Counted from the first letter of the stretch, positions 35,331-44,369 are shown. The stretch is DNA of 64,000 nucleotides from Flavobacterium poyangense (GCF_011751075.1 NZ_JAALLN010000003.1:292510-356509), one strand, 5' to 3'. A program made the numbers and translations. Notes: a model not told the origin generated them from the letters alone.

Positions 35331-36404
35331 TTAATTATTAAAGTAAAAACCGTTTGGTGATATTTGCGCGCTAAATACGTTAGTTTCAGTTCCTGTTAAA
35401 GAATAGATGTAAAGATCACCGTTATCTTGATTGTTAATGGCATCGGCTACATATACTTTATTGTTTCTTACTGCAAAACCATAAAGATTTCTAACTTTCG
35501 TAGCTTTAAATGCTGCTGCAGTAGGCAGAGTTGTGGCACTTGTAGCAGCTGAATAAATATCGCTTCCAACTGTATAATAAAGTTTGTTGTTTTCAATGTC
35601 TAATAACCCTGGATGTGTTTTACCCGGGAAATCAATTGTTGAGGTCACGGCATTAGTACTTAAACTAACTTTAACTATTTTACCTGGAGTTTCTACATCA
35701 GCATAAGATGGTTTTCCGTTACATAAAATATATAAAGTGGTATTGTCTTTTACTAATGAACCTGGGACATCTCCAACTACAAAATTTGTAGCAACTGTAT
35801 TGGTTGTGGTGTTGATTACTGATAGAGAGTTCCCTTGATTCCATCCGCCTTTGTGGGCTACATAAAGTTTACCTTCATTGGCTATGATTTTTTCAGGACC
35901 TTCCACAACAGGGATTTTAGAGGTAATCTTATTTGTTGCAGGATCAAGTATAGCGACATAATCATCTGTTGCACTTGCTCCGTCACCCCAGTTGGTTACA
36001 TATCCCTTTCCATTTGCAAAAGCAATATATCTAGGGTTCTTTAAGTCTGCAGTAATAGTTGCGATGCTTTTGAATGTATATCGGTTAACAACTTCAACTG
36101 TATTAGAAACGTTTACAACAATGTAAGCAAAATCGCCGTTAAAGCCAATGCATTGTGGTGTGTCACCAACCTTTTTCCCTGCATTAACTAATGAAAACAC
36201 ATTGTTTTCGATTTTTAAATCATTTGATAAATAAGAGATAGATCCGTTGTTTTTTCCAAAGTTTCCTTCATTTACAATGAATAATCCACCTTCATAGTTA
36301 CCACGTGGTTCTTGGGTTGTGTTATCATCGTCATCACTACTACAAGAGGCAAAAAAAGCCGAACTTATAATGACAGCTAAGAATAGTTTGTTTAATTTTT
36401 TCAT
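35331..36404 (-). CDS. BtuG-like beta-propeller lipoprotein (DUF5074/YncE-like)
   Basis: This 357-residue protein has a lipobox (FFASC) followed by an acidic SSDDDD stretch, which in Bacteroidota often marks surface lipoproteins. The rest has repeated propeller blades such as GDFAYIVVNVSNTVEVVNRY, GKGYVTNWGDG and VAILDPATNKI, ending PNGFYFNN. It follows the BtuB-like receptor by 5 bases under the same cobalamin riboswitch. In Bacteroides, BtuG is a surface beta-propeller that binds cobalamin very tightly and hands it to BtuB. This protein matches in fold, lipidation and position. The function is inferred by that parallel, not by direct residues. Confidence 0.8.
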   Translation of the reverse strand: MKKLNKLFLAVIISSAFFASCSSDDDDNTTQEPRGNYEGGLFIVNEGNFGKNNGSISYLSNDLKIENNVFSLVNAGKKVGDTPQCIGFNGDFAYIVVNVSNTVEVVNRYTFKSIATITADLKNPRYIAFANGKGYVTNWGDGASATDDYVAILDPATNKITSKIPVVEGPEKIIANEGKLYVAHKGGWNQGNSLSVINTTTNTVATNFVVGDVPGSLVKDNTTLYILCNGKPSYADVETPGKIVKVSLSTNAVTSTIDFPGKTHPGLLDIENNKLYYTVGSDIYSAATSATTLPTAAAFKATKVRNLYGFAVRNNKVYVADAINNQDNGDLYIYSLTGTETNVFSAQISPNGFYFNN

Positions 36405-36409
36405 GTTTT

Positions 36410-38272
36410 TTAAAAGTTAAGGTTAATGTATATCGTGTAATTTCGCCCTGGCATTTGCCTGTTAAGGATCGGCTGATAATTTTCATTCCAGATATTTAGC
36501 ATTTGAAATCCAAGTTTATAGCTATTTTTTCTGCCAAAATCATAATCGACACCTAAATTACCAATGCTGTATGCTTTTACTTTTGTATTAGGGTTGTTAA
36601 AAGGAGTGGTGTAGGCATCTCCTGTATATAAATACTGGAAATAGGAGGATATCTTTTTCCAATTATAAGAAGCAGCTCCTGTTAGTTTATGATAAGGAAC
36701 ATATATTAATTGTTTGTAAATTGATTCTCCGCGAATCAATTGTTTGCTTTCTGAAATGGTGTACGCATAAGTTCCGTTAAGAGTGAAATTATGGTTTTCT
36801 ATTTTTGTTCTCCATTCTAAAAGTACTTCGGCACCATACGCTCTAACTTTATCTGTGTTTTCGGGAGACCAAACATCACCGCCGCCTTCTTTAGGTACCC
36901 AGCGCAATAAATCCCGAATGTCATTATAATATGTTGTTACAGAAAGCGAGAAGTTTTTTGTGAAAAACTCATTGCCAATTTCGCCTTGATAAGAAGTTTC
37001 AGGTTTTAAATTAGGATTGCCGCTTCCTTGCCAAAATAAATCATTGTAAGTCGGCATTCTGAAATTCTTTGATGCATTTAATTTGATGCGATAGAAGTCA
37101 GTGAATTGGTATCTTGTTCCAAAAGAAAAAAGAAAAGGGTTTCCGTAATTATCAGTCATTTCCTGACGTATACTGGCGGTATAATCCCATTTGTCTGTTA
37201 CCAAATGACGCAATAGCAAACTGGCAGACCCGATCTCTCTTTTTACATTATTAATATTGGAGCCATATCCTTTATTTCGGGTATAATCGATTATAGAATT
37301 TAATTTGATTTTATCATTTACATCAAATGCCAAATCATATTTTATAATAGAGGTTTCGACTTTTCCGTAAGTAAAAAGTTCCGAATCAATGTTGGGGAAA
37401 TATTTATAAGACTCTCCAATATGTGCAGCTCTTACTTTAGAAGTAAAATGACCAAAGATACTTTCCCATTCTAAAAGATTACGGGTGTTAAAGTCATTGT
37501 ATTTTGTTTTAGTCTCATTTGGCGAAATGAGGGAGAAGTGACGTTCTGAATCGTAAAACTGACTGTATGCCTTTAATGTATTATTCGGGTCAATTTTATA
37601 TCCAAATGAGGTATTCATACTGGTATTATAGTATTCTCCGTTGAGATTCTTTTCATTGATTGTGCCCGGATATTTAAAATCATTATCCGAACTGTTTCTG
37701 GAGATATTTACCTGTAGACTGTATTTTTTTGAAGACAGTGCGAGACGATAATTAGCACTCAATGTGTTGTAACTTCCTAAGCTTAAGAATAAATGGTTGG
37801 AGAGCTCTTTTTTAAAATTAAGATCATTGTTGAGGTGAATACTCCCACCGATGGCACCGCTTCCGTACAAAATACTCCCTCCTCCGGCTTTTACAGCTAT
37901 CGAATTAAAATCTCGTGTTCCAATGGTGTTAAAGTCAGCTTGCCCTAAAAATTGTGAATTAATATTGATTCCGTTCCAGATTACAGCTGTTTGCGCTCCG
38001 GTAGTTCCTCTAAAAGAAGGAGCTGAAGTCATGCCAAGTCCGTTTTCTTTAAAATAGATAACAGTATTGTAGTTTAACAGCGAAGTTAATGAGGCTTGAT
38101 TTTTATTGATAATAGAATCATTCAATACCTGAATGGACTGGGAGTCAGAATATTTCTTAAGATTGGTATCTGAAACAATAACTTCTTTCAATTTTGTAAT
38201 AGAGTCATTCTGTGACAAAAGGATCTGACACAACAAAAACAAACAAAAAGACAACCAATTTTTTAAAGTCAT
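36410..38272 (-). CDS. btuB: TonB-dependent cobalamin receptor (BtuB-like)
   Basis: This 620-residue outer-membrane receptor has a signal peptide (LSFCLFLLCQILLSQ), then a short TonB-box region (LKEVIVSDTNL), a plug domain (SLTSLLNYNTVIYFKENGLG; PSFRGTTGAQTAVIWNGINI) and a barrel ending YTIYINLNF. It lacks a CarboxypepD domain, and its size is like E. coli BtuB. A cobalamin riboswitch in the leader, a BtuG-like gene downstream and B12 genes around it make corrinoid uptake the likely role. Residue-level ligand assignment is not possible here. Confidence 0.88.
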   Translation of the reverse strand: MTLKNWLSFCLFLLCQILLSQNDSITKLKEVIVSDTNLKKYSDSQSIQVLNDSIINKNQASLTSLLNYNTVIYFKENGLGMTSAPSFRGTTGAQTAVIWNGININSQFLGQADFNTIGTRDFNSIAVKAGGGSILYGSGAIGGSIHLNNDLNFKKELSNHLFLSLGSYNTLSANYRLALSSKKYSLQVNISRNSSDNDFKYPGTINEKNLNGEYYNTSMNTSFGYKIDPNNTLKAYSQFYDSERHFSLISPNETKTKYNDFNTRNLLEWESIFGHFTSKVRAAHIGESYKYFPNIDSELFTYGKVETSIIKYDLAFDVNDKIKLNSIIDYTRNKGYGSNINNVKREIGSASLLLRHLVTDKWDYTASIRQEMTDNYGNPFLFSFGTRYQFTDFYRIKLNASKNFRMPTYNDLFWQGSGNPNLKPETSYQGEIGNEFFTKNFSLSVTTYYNDIRDLLRWVPKEGGGDVWSPENTDKVRAYGAEVLLEWRTKIENHNFTLNGTYAYTISESKQLIRGESIYKQLIYVPYHKLTGAASYNWKKISSYFQYLYTGDAYTTPFNNPNTKVKAYSIGNLGVDYDFGRKNSYKLGFQMLNIWNENYQPILNRQMPGRNYTIYINLNF

Positions 38273-38289
38273 AATTTCTACACTCTTGT

Positions 38290-38495
38290 TCCCGAGAGCT
38301 CGATATTAGTTACAAAGGCAGGTCTCCTGGCTCGCGTCTTGTTGTTTACCTTCCCATTCGCCGCAGCGAGCAGTGGTTTTGTAGTTAACAACAAGCATTC
38401 ATTAATGAACTAAGCTTACAGTTGCGGGTACAGCTCAAGTTTTTACTTGATTCCCTTTTTAATGTGTTAAATAAATCAGTAACACAACCTTAAAT
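38290..38495 (-). promoter_or_regulatory. cobalamin riboswitch upstream of btuB-btuG
   Basis: On the minus strand the leader contains the B12 box AGCCAGGAGACCTGCC (38317-38332). Upstream of it are GTACCCGCAACTGTAAGC, CCACTG and GGGAAGG in the order expected for the adenosylcobalamin-type aptamer. I see no T-tract terminator between the aptamer and the ATG at 38272, so control of translation initiation is more likely than termination (inference). Cobalamin binding would reduce receptor expression when B12 is plentiful. Confidence 0.93.
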
Positions 38496-38501
38496 TTTTT
38501 G

Positions 38502-38534
38502 CAAAGATAAAGTTTAAATTATTGAATTTTCAAA
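38502..38534 (-). promoter_or_regulatory. promoter for the riboswitch-btuB-btuG transcript
   Basis: On the minus strand TTTG (38531-38534) and TATCTTTG (38502-38509) are separated by 21 bases. A start near 38495 would place the riboswitch at the 5' end of the RNA. Confidence 0.6.
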
Positions 38535-38575
38535 TTTGTTTTAGTTTTGAAGCGAAATTTTAAACAAACGACTGT

Positions 38576-39112
38576 TTAAAGTTCAATTTTGATGACTTGT
38601 CCAAAATCTACTTTATTCTCAAAAGCATCTTTCAACGGCAGTGCGGTATGATGACACAGTAAACTTCTAATGACTCCTGCATGGGTGACTATAATGATTG
38701 GCTTGCTTGTTTTTTTTGAAATCTGTTCTGAAAAAAACTCTGTTGTTCTTGCGTGTAATTCGATAAAAGATTCTCCGTTTGTAGCGCGAATAGTTACGAA
38801 ATCTTCCATCCACGGATTAAGCTGCTCCGGTTGAATGTCATTCCAGTTTTTCATTTCCCAATCTCCAAAATTCATTTCCATTAGTCTTTTGTCTTCCTGA
38901 TAAGAAATGGTTTCGATTTTACTTCGAATGTAGTTTGCCAGAATAACACAGCGTTGTAAAGGACTGGAAAAAAGAATAGCTTCCTGTGGTAATTGTGAAA
39001 TAATATTTTCAAAAACAAGATCAAAAGGTTTTGCTAAGGCAACATCAGATTGGCCATAACAAATGCCTTTTTCGCAAACTGTTTCAGTATGACGGACTAG
39101 ATAAATTTCCAT
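38576..39112 (-). CDS. cobC: histidine phosphatase, probable alpha-ribazole phosphatase
   Basis: This 178-residue protein is of the phosphoglycerate-mutase-like histidine phosphatase family. The N-terminal RHTE motif (YLVRHTETVCEKGICYGQSD) carries the phospho-histidine. The second His is in VTHAGVIRSLL, with a conserved Arg in LFSSPLQRC. CobC removes the 5'-phosphate from alpha-ribazole phosphate or from adenosylcobalamin phosphate in nucleotide-loop assembly. The specific call rests on its 16-base overlap with cobS and the surrounding cob genes, since the family is broad. Confidence 0.88.
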   Translation of the reverse strand: MEIYLVRHTETVCEKGICYGQSDVALAKPFDLVFENIISQLPQEAILFSSPLQRCVILANYIRSKIETISYQEDKRLMEMNFGDWEMKNWNDIQPEQLNPWMEDFVTIRATNGESFIELHARTTEFFSEQISKKTSKPIIIVTHAGVIRSLLCHHTALPLKDAFENKVDFGQVIKIEL

Positions 39113-39894
39113 ACCAAAAGAAGGGCTAAATAATAAACAACTTCACATACCTGCTGTGTAGCACCCAGACAGTCACCCGTATAGCCATCAATCCATTTCT
39201 GAAAATAGCGAGCCAGGAAATAACGAGTTAAAAAAACAGGAATTAGGACCAAAAGAATCTGATATTTAAAGTAGGACAGCACCAATAAAGGAGCTAATCC
39301 GAAGAAAAAAGCACCTAATACTTCTTTCCAGGTATTGCTTTTGGCAATAGGTTTGCTTTTACTTGAAGCATCATCGCGCGAATATTCATGGGTGAAAATT
39401 ATACTTATCGCTGCCAAACGACTCAATGAATGGGCAGAAATAAACAACAGGAAAATTTGAAAAAGCGCAGTTGAATCAGGAGTTTGATAAAGTATGATTG
39501 ATTCTGAAAGTAGTTTGAATTTTAATAAAAAAAGCAAAACCAACCCAATTGCTCCGTAAGCACCAATGGCACTATCCTTCATAATCAGCAGTATTTTTTC
39601 TTTGGTCCAGCCTCCGCCAAAACCATCACAAACATCGGCGAAGCCATCCTCATGAAAGGCTCCTGTAGTTAGTATAGCCGCAATAAAGGCTAAGATGACA
39701 GCAGTTTCTACAGACAGAAAAAGCGAAAAAACAGAAAAAGCGAAAAAGGAAATACTCCCAACAATCCATCCAATCAAAGGGAAATAGCGTGTGGCTTTAT
39801 TTAGGTAATCCGGATTGTGATCGATGTTTTTTGGGCATGGGATTCGGGTGTAAAACATTAAAGCAGTAAAGAATATATGTAGTTCTTTTTTCAT
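39097..39894 (-). CDS. cobS: adenosylcobinamide-GDP ribazoletransferase (cobalamin synthase)
   Basis: This 265-residue polytopic inner-membrane protein has five to six hydrophobic segments. The metal-binding motif TGAFHEDGFADVCDGFGGG, near residue 75, corresponds to the EDGxADxxDG signature of CobS. The enzyme joins adenosylcobinamide-GDP with alpha-ribazole (or its phosphate) to give cobalamin (phosphate), the last joining step of the pathway. The start ATG and length match the family. The end overlaps cobC. Confidence 0.95.
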   Translation of the reverse strand: MKKELHIFFTALMFYTRIPCPKNIDHNPDYLNKATRYFPLIGWIVGSISFFAFSVFSLFLSVETAVILAFIAAILTTGAFHEDGFADVCDGFGGGWTKEKILLIMKDSAIGAYGAIGLVLLFLLKFKLLSESIILYQTPDSTALFQIFLLFISAHSLSRLAAISIIFTHEYSRDDASSKSKPIAKSNTWKEVLGAFFFGLAPLLVLSYFKYQILLVLIPVFLTRYFLARYFQKWIDGYTGDCLGATQQVCEVVYYLALLLVWKFI

Positions 39895-40247
39895 TGAAAA
39901 GAGTATGAGGTTGTTTGGCTAAAGCCTTTTTGATTGTTTTAAATGGACCAACATCTAAAGATGTTGGCAGTTGATTTTTGATAAGGGATTAAATTTTTTA
40001 AAATTAATGCTTTTTACTGAATTGGTTTAAGATTTTTAGCAAAGTGGTTTTTTTGCAAAATTATAATATCTAAAAACCTGAATTCGATTGTTGAATGTTG
40101 ATATTGAATCAGAAAAAAAATCCTTTAAATCAGTGCAATCTGTGGCGGCTTTTTATTTTGCCACAGATTAGAAGAATTAGAAGGATTGTTTCTTAGTTAA
40201 AAAAGATAAATATAGATTTTAAGAAAAGGCATATCATATATAAAAAA
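39895..40247. other. gap between cobS and bluB-cobT with short palindromes
   Basis: This 353-base AT-rich spacer holds GGCTAAAGCC (39919-39928), the perfect palindrome CCAACATCTAAAGATGTTGG (39949-39968) and AATCTGTGGC...GCCACAGATT (about 40137-40169). It contains no gene that I can support, no riboswitch motif and no B12 box. Confidence 0.55.
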
Positions 40248-41927
40248 TCATTTTTTGCTAACCCCGGCATTTTCAAAAGTGGCCATTTCATTCAAAAAGG
40301 CTTCAGCAGATTTTATAATTGGTAGTGCAATAGCACAGCCGGTTCCTTCTCCGAGACGCAGATCCAGATTTAAAATGGGTTTTACATCCAAATAGTTCAC
40401 CAGCTTCTGATGTGCCTGTTCCGCCGAAACATGACAAAAAATAGCATTGTTTTTAATCGCCGGATTTATTTTTGTGGCAATCAAATAAGCCACGCTGCAA
40501 ATAAATCCATCGACTAAAATCAGCATTTTATGATCATAAGCGGCTAGCATGCCACCGGCCATTTGTATAATTTCAAAACCTCCGAAATAGGCTAGTTGCT
40601 GCAGTATTTCGGGTTGACCGGAGTAATTCTCAATTGCTTTTTTTAGTAAATTTTGTTTATGAATCAATTTCTCATCTTCAACACCTGTTCCTTTTCCAAC
40701 GCATTCTTCAATCGGAAAATCCGTTAGAAGACTCATTAATACTGCTGCGGTAGAAGTATTGCCGATTCCCATTTCGCCAAAACCAATACAATTAGATCCT
40801 GTCTTTGCGATAGAATTTACGATAGATTTCCCTTTTTCAAAGCACAATTGCAGTTCCGTTTCGCTCATGGCAGGAGCATGGAGAAAGGATTGTGTTCCTT
40901 TCGCGATTTTGGCATCAATTAATTTGGCATTTGTCGGAAAATCATAATTGACCCCGGCATCTACAATTGATAATATGATGTCGTTTTGTTTGCAGAAAAC
41001 ATTTATTGCGGCGCCATCTTCCAGAAAATTAGAGACCATTTGTCGGGTAACATCTTGCGGATAAGCACTGACGCCATGATTTGCAATTCCGTGATCGGCT
41101 GCAAAAACCACAATGTTTGGATTCTTTATTTTAGGATTTAAAGTTTCAAAAACATGTCCCATTTGCAAAGCCAAAGTTTCTAAAACGCCTAAGGCACCAA
41201 TAGGTTTGGTTTTAGAATCGATTTTTTCCTGTAAAAGCGTATTGAAATCTGATTTATTATTAATGGATGATTGCGGATTTATCTGAAGATTTGAAATTTT
41301 ATTTTCAAACACATTTTTAATTTCAGTGACATCGGGAACTTCCGATTTTTGTTTCCAGTTTAGTTGTTGTAACATCGGTTGGTTATCGTAATTCGTGGCG
41401 GGTTTTCCGATGCAGAAATAGCCAAGAGGTTCGATGTTCTCCGGTAAATCGATTATTTTCTTGAATTGATAATAGTTTAAAATTGAAACCCATCCCATTC
41501 CGTAACCTTGCTCGGTAAGGGAAAGCCAAATGTTTTGTGCGGCACAAACCGAACTGAATTTAACGGCTTCATTGCTACCAACGGTTCCAATAGTGAATTG
41601 ATTTAAAACAGCCCTGTCATATGCAATGATAAGTCCAATTGGAGCTTCTTCAATCGCTTCTAATTTGAGTGATTTATAATGCTCTTTTTGCTCGGGATTA
41701 TCGGTAAGAGACTCTGCTTTTTTGTTATATTCTAAAAATAAATTTTTGATGGCACTCTTAACTTCAGCAGATCTGATTATATAATATTTTGTTGCATCTG
41801 TAAGACCAACTGAAGGTGCCCAATGCCCGGCTTGTAACGCTTTGTTGATTACTTCATCGGGTACTTCCTCTGCTGTAAAATGTCGGGTGTCACGGCGTGA
41901 TTTTAAAATATCGTCTAAATAACTCAT
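40248..41927 (-). CDS. BluB-CobT fusion: DMB synthase + DMB phosphoribosyltransferase
   Basis: This 559-residue fusion has residues 1-205 resembling the flavin-dependent nitroreductase-fold BluB (KSRRDTRHFTAEEVPDEVIN, HWAPSVG, GMGWVSILNYYQ). BluB cleaves FMNH2 with O2 to form 5,6-dimethylbenzimidazole. Residues 215-559 are a complete CobT: an N-terminal KIDSKTKPIGALGVLETLAL, the ADHGIANHGVSAYPQDVTRQ motif, and the catalytic-glutamate motif LRLGEGTGCA. CobT activates DMB with nicotinate mononucleotide to alpha-ribazole phosphate. One chain therefore makes and activates the lower ligand. The BluB half has DAT where many BluBs have a QPW-like segment after APSVG, so strict BluB activity is less certain than CobT. 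Confidence 0.88.
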   Translation of the reverse strand: MSYLDDILKSRRDTRHFTAEEVPDEVINKALQAGHWAPSVGLTDATKYYIIRSAEVKSAIKNLFLEYNKKAESLTDNPEQKEHYKSLKLEAIEEAPIGLIIAYDRAVLNQFTIGTVGSNEAVKFSSVCAAQNIWLSLTEQGYGMGWVSILNYYQFKKIIDLPENIEPLGYFCIGKPATNYDNQPMLQQLNWKQKSEVPDVTEIKNVFENKISNLQINPQSSINNKSDFNTLLQEKIDSKTKPIGALGVLETLALQMGHVFETLNPKIKNPNIVVFAADHGIANHGVSAYPQDVTRQMVSNFLEDGAAINVFCKQNDIILSIVDAGVNYDFPTNAKLIDAKIAKGTQSFLHAPAMSETELQLCFEKGKSIVNSIAKTGSNCIGFGEMGIGNTSTAAVLMSLLTDFPIEECVGKGTGVEDEKLIHKQNLLKKAIENYSGQPEILQQLAYFGGFEIIQMAGGMLAAYDHKMLILVDGFICSVAYLIATKINPAIKNNAIFCHVSAEQAHQKLVNYLDVKPILNLDLRLGEGTGCAIALPIIKSAEAFLNEMATFENAGVSKK

Positions 41928-42009
41928 GTAAAATAAAATTACAAATTTTTAAAATTCCAAACTCCAAAATTCCAGACTTTGGTAGGGTTTATGGATTGGA
42001 ATTTGGAAT

Positions 42010-42534
42010 TTAAGAGTTGGAATTTTCACCCTTTATTTTGACCGGAATTCCGGATACCATCAATACAACCTGATCTGCTTTTGAGGCTAAAAATTGATTC
42101 ATCCAGCCTTGCAACTCTGTGAATTTTCTTCCAATGTGGGTTTCAGCGTGAACGCCCATTCCAATTTCATTAGTAACAATGATCAAAGTTGCCTCTTTTT
42201 GGCTGGCTATTTTTTCAAATTCGGCTTTGGCTTCTTCTAAAGATGCTGACACTTCATTTTTAGTATCAACAAAAAAATTGGTGAGCCATAGGGTAACACA
42301 ATCAATTAGAGCTACTTTTCCGGTGAAGTCAATTTCGCTCAAATATTTTTCTTTTTCGATATTAGTCCAACGTTCGTCACGTTCTAATTGATGTCTGTCT
42401 ATTCTATTCTGGAAATCGGCATCCCATTTCCTTGCCGTCGCAACATATAGGGGAGTATCAGAAAGTTGCAAAGCTAAATTTTGAGCGTAACTGCTTTTTC
42501 CGGATCGTTCGCCTCCTGTAATTAGATATATCAT
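42010..42534 (-). CDS. cobU: adenosylcobinamide kinase/phosphate guanylyltransferase
   Basis: This 174-residue protein starts MIYLITGGERSGKSSYAQNL, carrying the CobU P-loop GGxRSGKS, followed by DRHQLERDERWTNIE (with the guanylated His region), ALIDCVTLWLTN and IVTNEIGMGVHAE. It phosphorylates adenosylcobinamide and then transfers GMP, making AdoCbi-GDP for CobS. It lies 82 bases before the bluB-cobT gene in transcription order. The last codons run into an AATTCCAAxTTCCA-type intergenic repeat. Confidence 0.95.
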   Translation of the reverse strand: MIYLITGGERSGKSSYAQNLALQLSDTPLYVATARKWDADFQNRIDRHQLERDERWTNIEKEKYLSEIDFTGKVALIDCVTLWLTNFFVDTKNEVSASLEEAKAEFEKIASQKEATLIIVTNEIGMGVHAETHIGRKFTELQGWMNQFLASKADQVVLMVSGIPVKIKGENSNS

Positions 42535-42696
42535 TTTTTTGTTAGCTGTTTTTTTGTTAGAAGTGAGTTATGGGTTGTGAGTTTCGAATCGTATAATTTA
42601 AAGATGTTTTGAAGGATGTAATAAACAATAATAGACTAAGGATAATTCGGGATTCTATTTTAATAAGTTAGCTTTCACATCTCACAATTCACACGA

Positions 42697-43059
42697 TTAG
42701 TACGGGCAATGCCTGCAACCATTTCCGCAGCAGCTTCCTCTTTTTAGATGAAACCAGGCTTTAAAAACATATTTATTGTCTTCGAGGTAATAATCGATTC
42801 CCTCGATTAATTGCTCTGATTTGGGTAGGGCTGCGGCTTTATTATGAATTGCTGTTTCCGGAGTTAAAGTTTCTACATAGGCATCAATTTTATCTTCACA
42901 GGCTTCTTTGAAGCAGCTGGGGCAAAGACAATCGCTACCTTCAGAGATATTAAAAATAGGAGGGTAGTTATTGCACCAACATTTGTTCTCGAGAGAAAGG
43001 TCTCCGCAGCTGAAAGTAGATTGACAGCTTGAACAAACTTTTGTTTTTAAGGTATTCAT
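42697..43059 (-). CDS. cysteine-rich CWC/DUF5522 double-domain protein
   Basis: This 120-residue protein has two cysteine-rich parts. Residues 1-55 (KVCSSCQSTFSCGDLSLENK, CWCNNYPP, CLCPSCF) match the cysteine-rich CWC family. Residues 80-120 (LIEGIDYYLEDNKYVFKAWF, then RGSCCGNGCRHCPY) match DUF5522. The 12 or so cysteines suggest metal or cluster binding. It is the first gene of the minus-strand cob group, divergent from btuF. No function is established, and the linkage may be incidental. Confidence 0.82.
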   Translation of the reverse strand: MNTLKTKVCSSCQSTFSCGDLSLENKCWCNNYPPIFNISEGSDCLCPSCFKEACEDKIDAYVETLTPETAIHNKAAALPKSEQLIEGIDYYLEDNKYVFKAWFHLKRGSCCGNGCRHCPY

Positions 43060-43225
43060 GTAGGTAAAGATAATATTTATTTAATTTTGTCGGATTAAGG
43101 AGGGGTAAAAAAAATAGAAATTGATTTACCTTTGCCGTTAATTGAAATAGGTATCAGAGAATTATAATGATTCAAAAAGACCTATATTTATCCGAAATTA
43201 CAAATATCATACCTATAAGCTACCT

Positions 43226-44368
43226 ATGAAACATTTAGTATCTAAATTTATTTTTGTCCTTTCTTTTTTTATTCTGGTTGGATGTAAAAAGAACGAAAAG
43301 ACAGAGAATGTAAACTCAGAAATTGCAAAAAACAGTATAGAATATGCTTCCGGACTTTCTATTGTAAAACATGAAGGGTATTCTGTGGTGACGGTTTCTA
43401 ACCCGTGGCCAAATGCCAATAAGAATTACACTTACATTTTAAAAGAAAAGTTAGCATTAGTTCCGGATAGTTTAAAATCGTATCCTCTTATAAAAGTTCC
43501 TTTGGAGTCTGTTGTGGTGACTTCAACTACAAATATTCCATTTTTGGAGATGTTGGAAGTAGAAAGTAAACTGGTAGGTTTCCCGCATACAGATTATATC
43601 TCTTCTGAAAAAACCAGAGCCTTAATTGATAAAGGGGCAGTTAAAAATGTGGGACAAAACGAAAAATTGAACATCGAACAATTAATAGAATTGACACCGG
43701 ATTTGATCGTAACCTTTGGCGTAGACAACAATAATCCCATGTTGGATAATTTGAAAAAAAGTGGGTTAAATGTGTTCATTCAGGCAGATTGGATGGAGCA
43801 GTCTCCACTTGGAAAAGCAGAATGGATTAAACTCTACGGTGCTTTGTTTGGTAAAGAAGAAAAAGCAAAAGAATTGTTTGATAAAATTGTTTTGAGCTAC
43901 AATCAAGCCAAGAAATTGGTGGCGGATAAAAAAGCATCTTCAACGGTTTTATATGGTTCTATGTACGAAGATATCTGGTATGTGGCAAAAGGAAATAGTT
44001 GGGTGGCTGAATTTATGAAAGATGCACATGCAAATTACCTGTGGGATGATCTTAAAGGGACCGGAAGTGAAGGTTTGTCTTTTGAAAAAGTGCTGGTAAA
44101 AGCAAAAACGGCTAATTTTTGGATTGCAACAGGAGCAGTTAAAAATCTGGAAGAATTAGGGAAGAGCAATCCGCACTACACAGAATTTGACGCTTTTAAG
44201 AATAAGAATGTTTATAATTTTGAAGGTAAGTTAGGGGCAACCGGAGGTACCATTTATTATGAATTATCACCAAGCCGACCTGATTTGGTTTTAAAAGATT
44301 ATATCAAGATTTTTCATCCGGATTTACTTCCTGGTTATGAGTTTACATTTGCTGCTAAATTGAATTAA
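43226..44368 (+). CDS. btuF: cobalamin ABC transporter substrate-binding lipoprotein (BtuF-like)
   Basis: This 380-residue protein has a lipobox (FILVGC) followed by a charged linker. The periplasmic-binding domain contains ESVVVTSTTNIPFLEMLEVE, then a GVDNNNPMLDNLKKSGLNVF segment and YGSMYEDIWYVAKGNSW, typical of the class III (BtuF/FhuD) fold. It would deliver corrinoid to BtuCD in the inner membrane. The family also includes siderophore binders; the B12 call comes from context. A TACCTTTG box lies at 43127-43134, and no B12 riboswitch is visible upstream. Confidence 0.85.
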   Translation: MKHLVSKFIFVLSFFILVGCKKNEKTENVNSEIAKNSIEYASGLSIVKHEGYSVVTVSNPWPNANKNYTYILKEKLALVPDSLKSYPLIKVPLESVVVTSTTNIPFLEMLEVESKLVGFPHTDYISSEKTRALIDKGAVKNVGQNEKLNIEQLIELTPDLIVTFGVDNNNPMLDNLKKSGLNVFIQADWMEQSPLGKAEWIKLYGALFGKEEKAKELFDKIVLSYNQAKKLVADKKASSTVLYGSMYEDIWYVAKGNSWVAEFMKDAHANYLWDDLKGTGSEGLSFEKVLVKAKTANFWIATGAVKNLEELGKSNPHYTEFDAFKNKNVYNFEGKLGATGGTIYYELSPSRPDLVLKDYIKIFHPDLLPGYEFTFAAKLN

Positions 44369-44369
44369 A

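Noticed and set aside
40248..41927. BluB-CobT junction as a sequencing artefact joining two genes
   Set aside because: The frame is continuous through a ~10-residue linker (about residues 205-215) with no stop or start-like break.
43060..43225. Possible second cobalamin riboswitch before btuF
   Set aside because: No B12 box or conserved core segments are visible on either strand.
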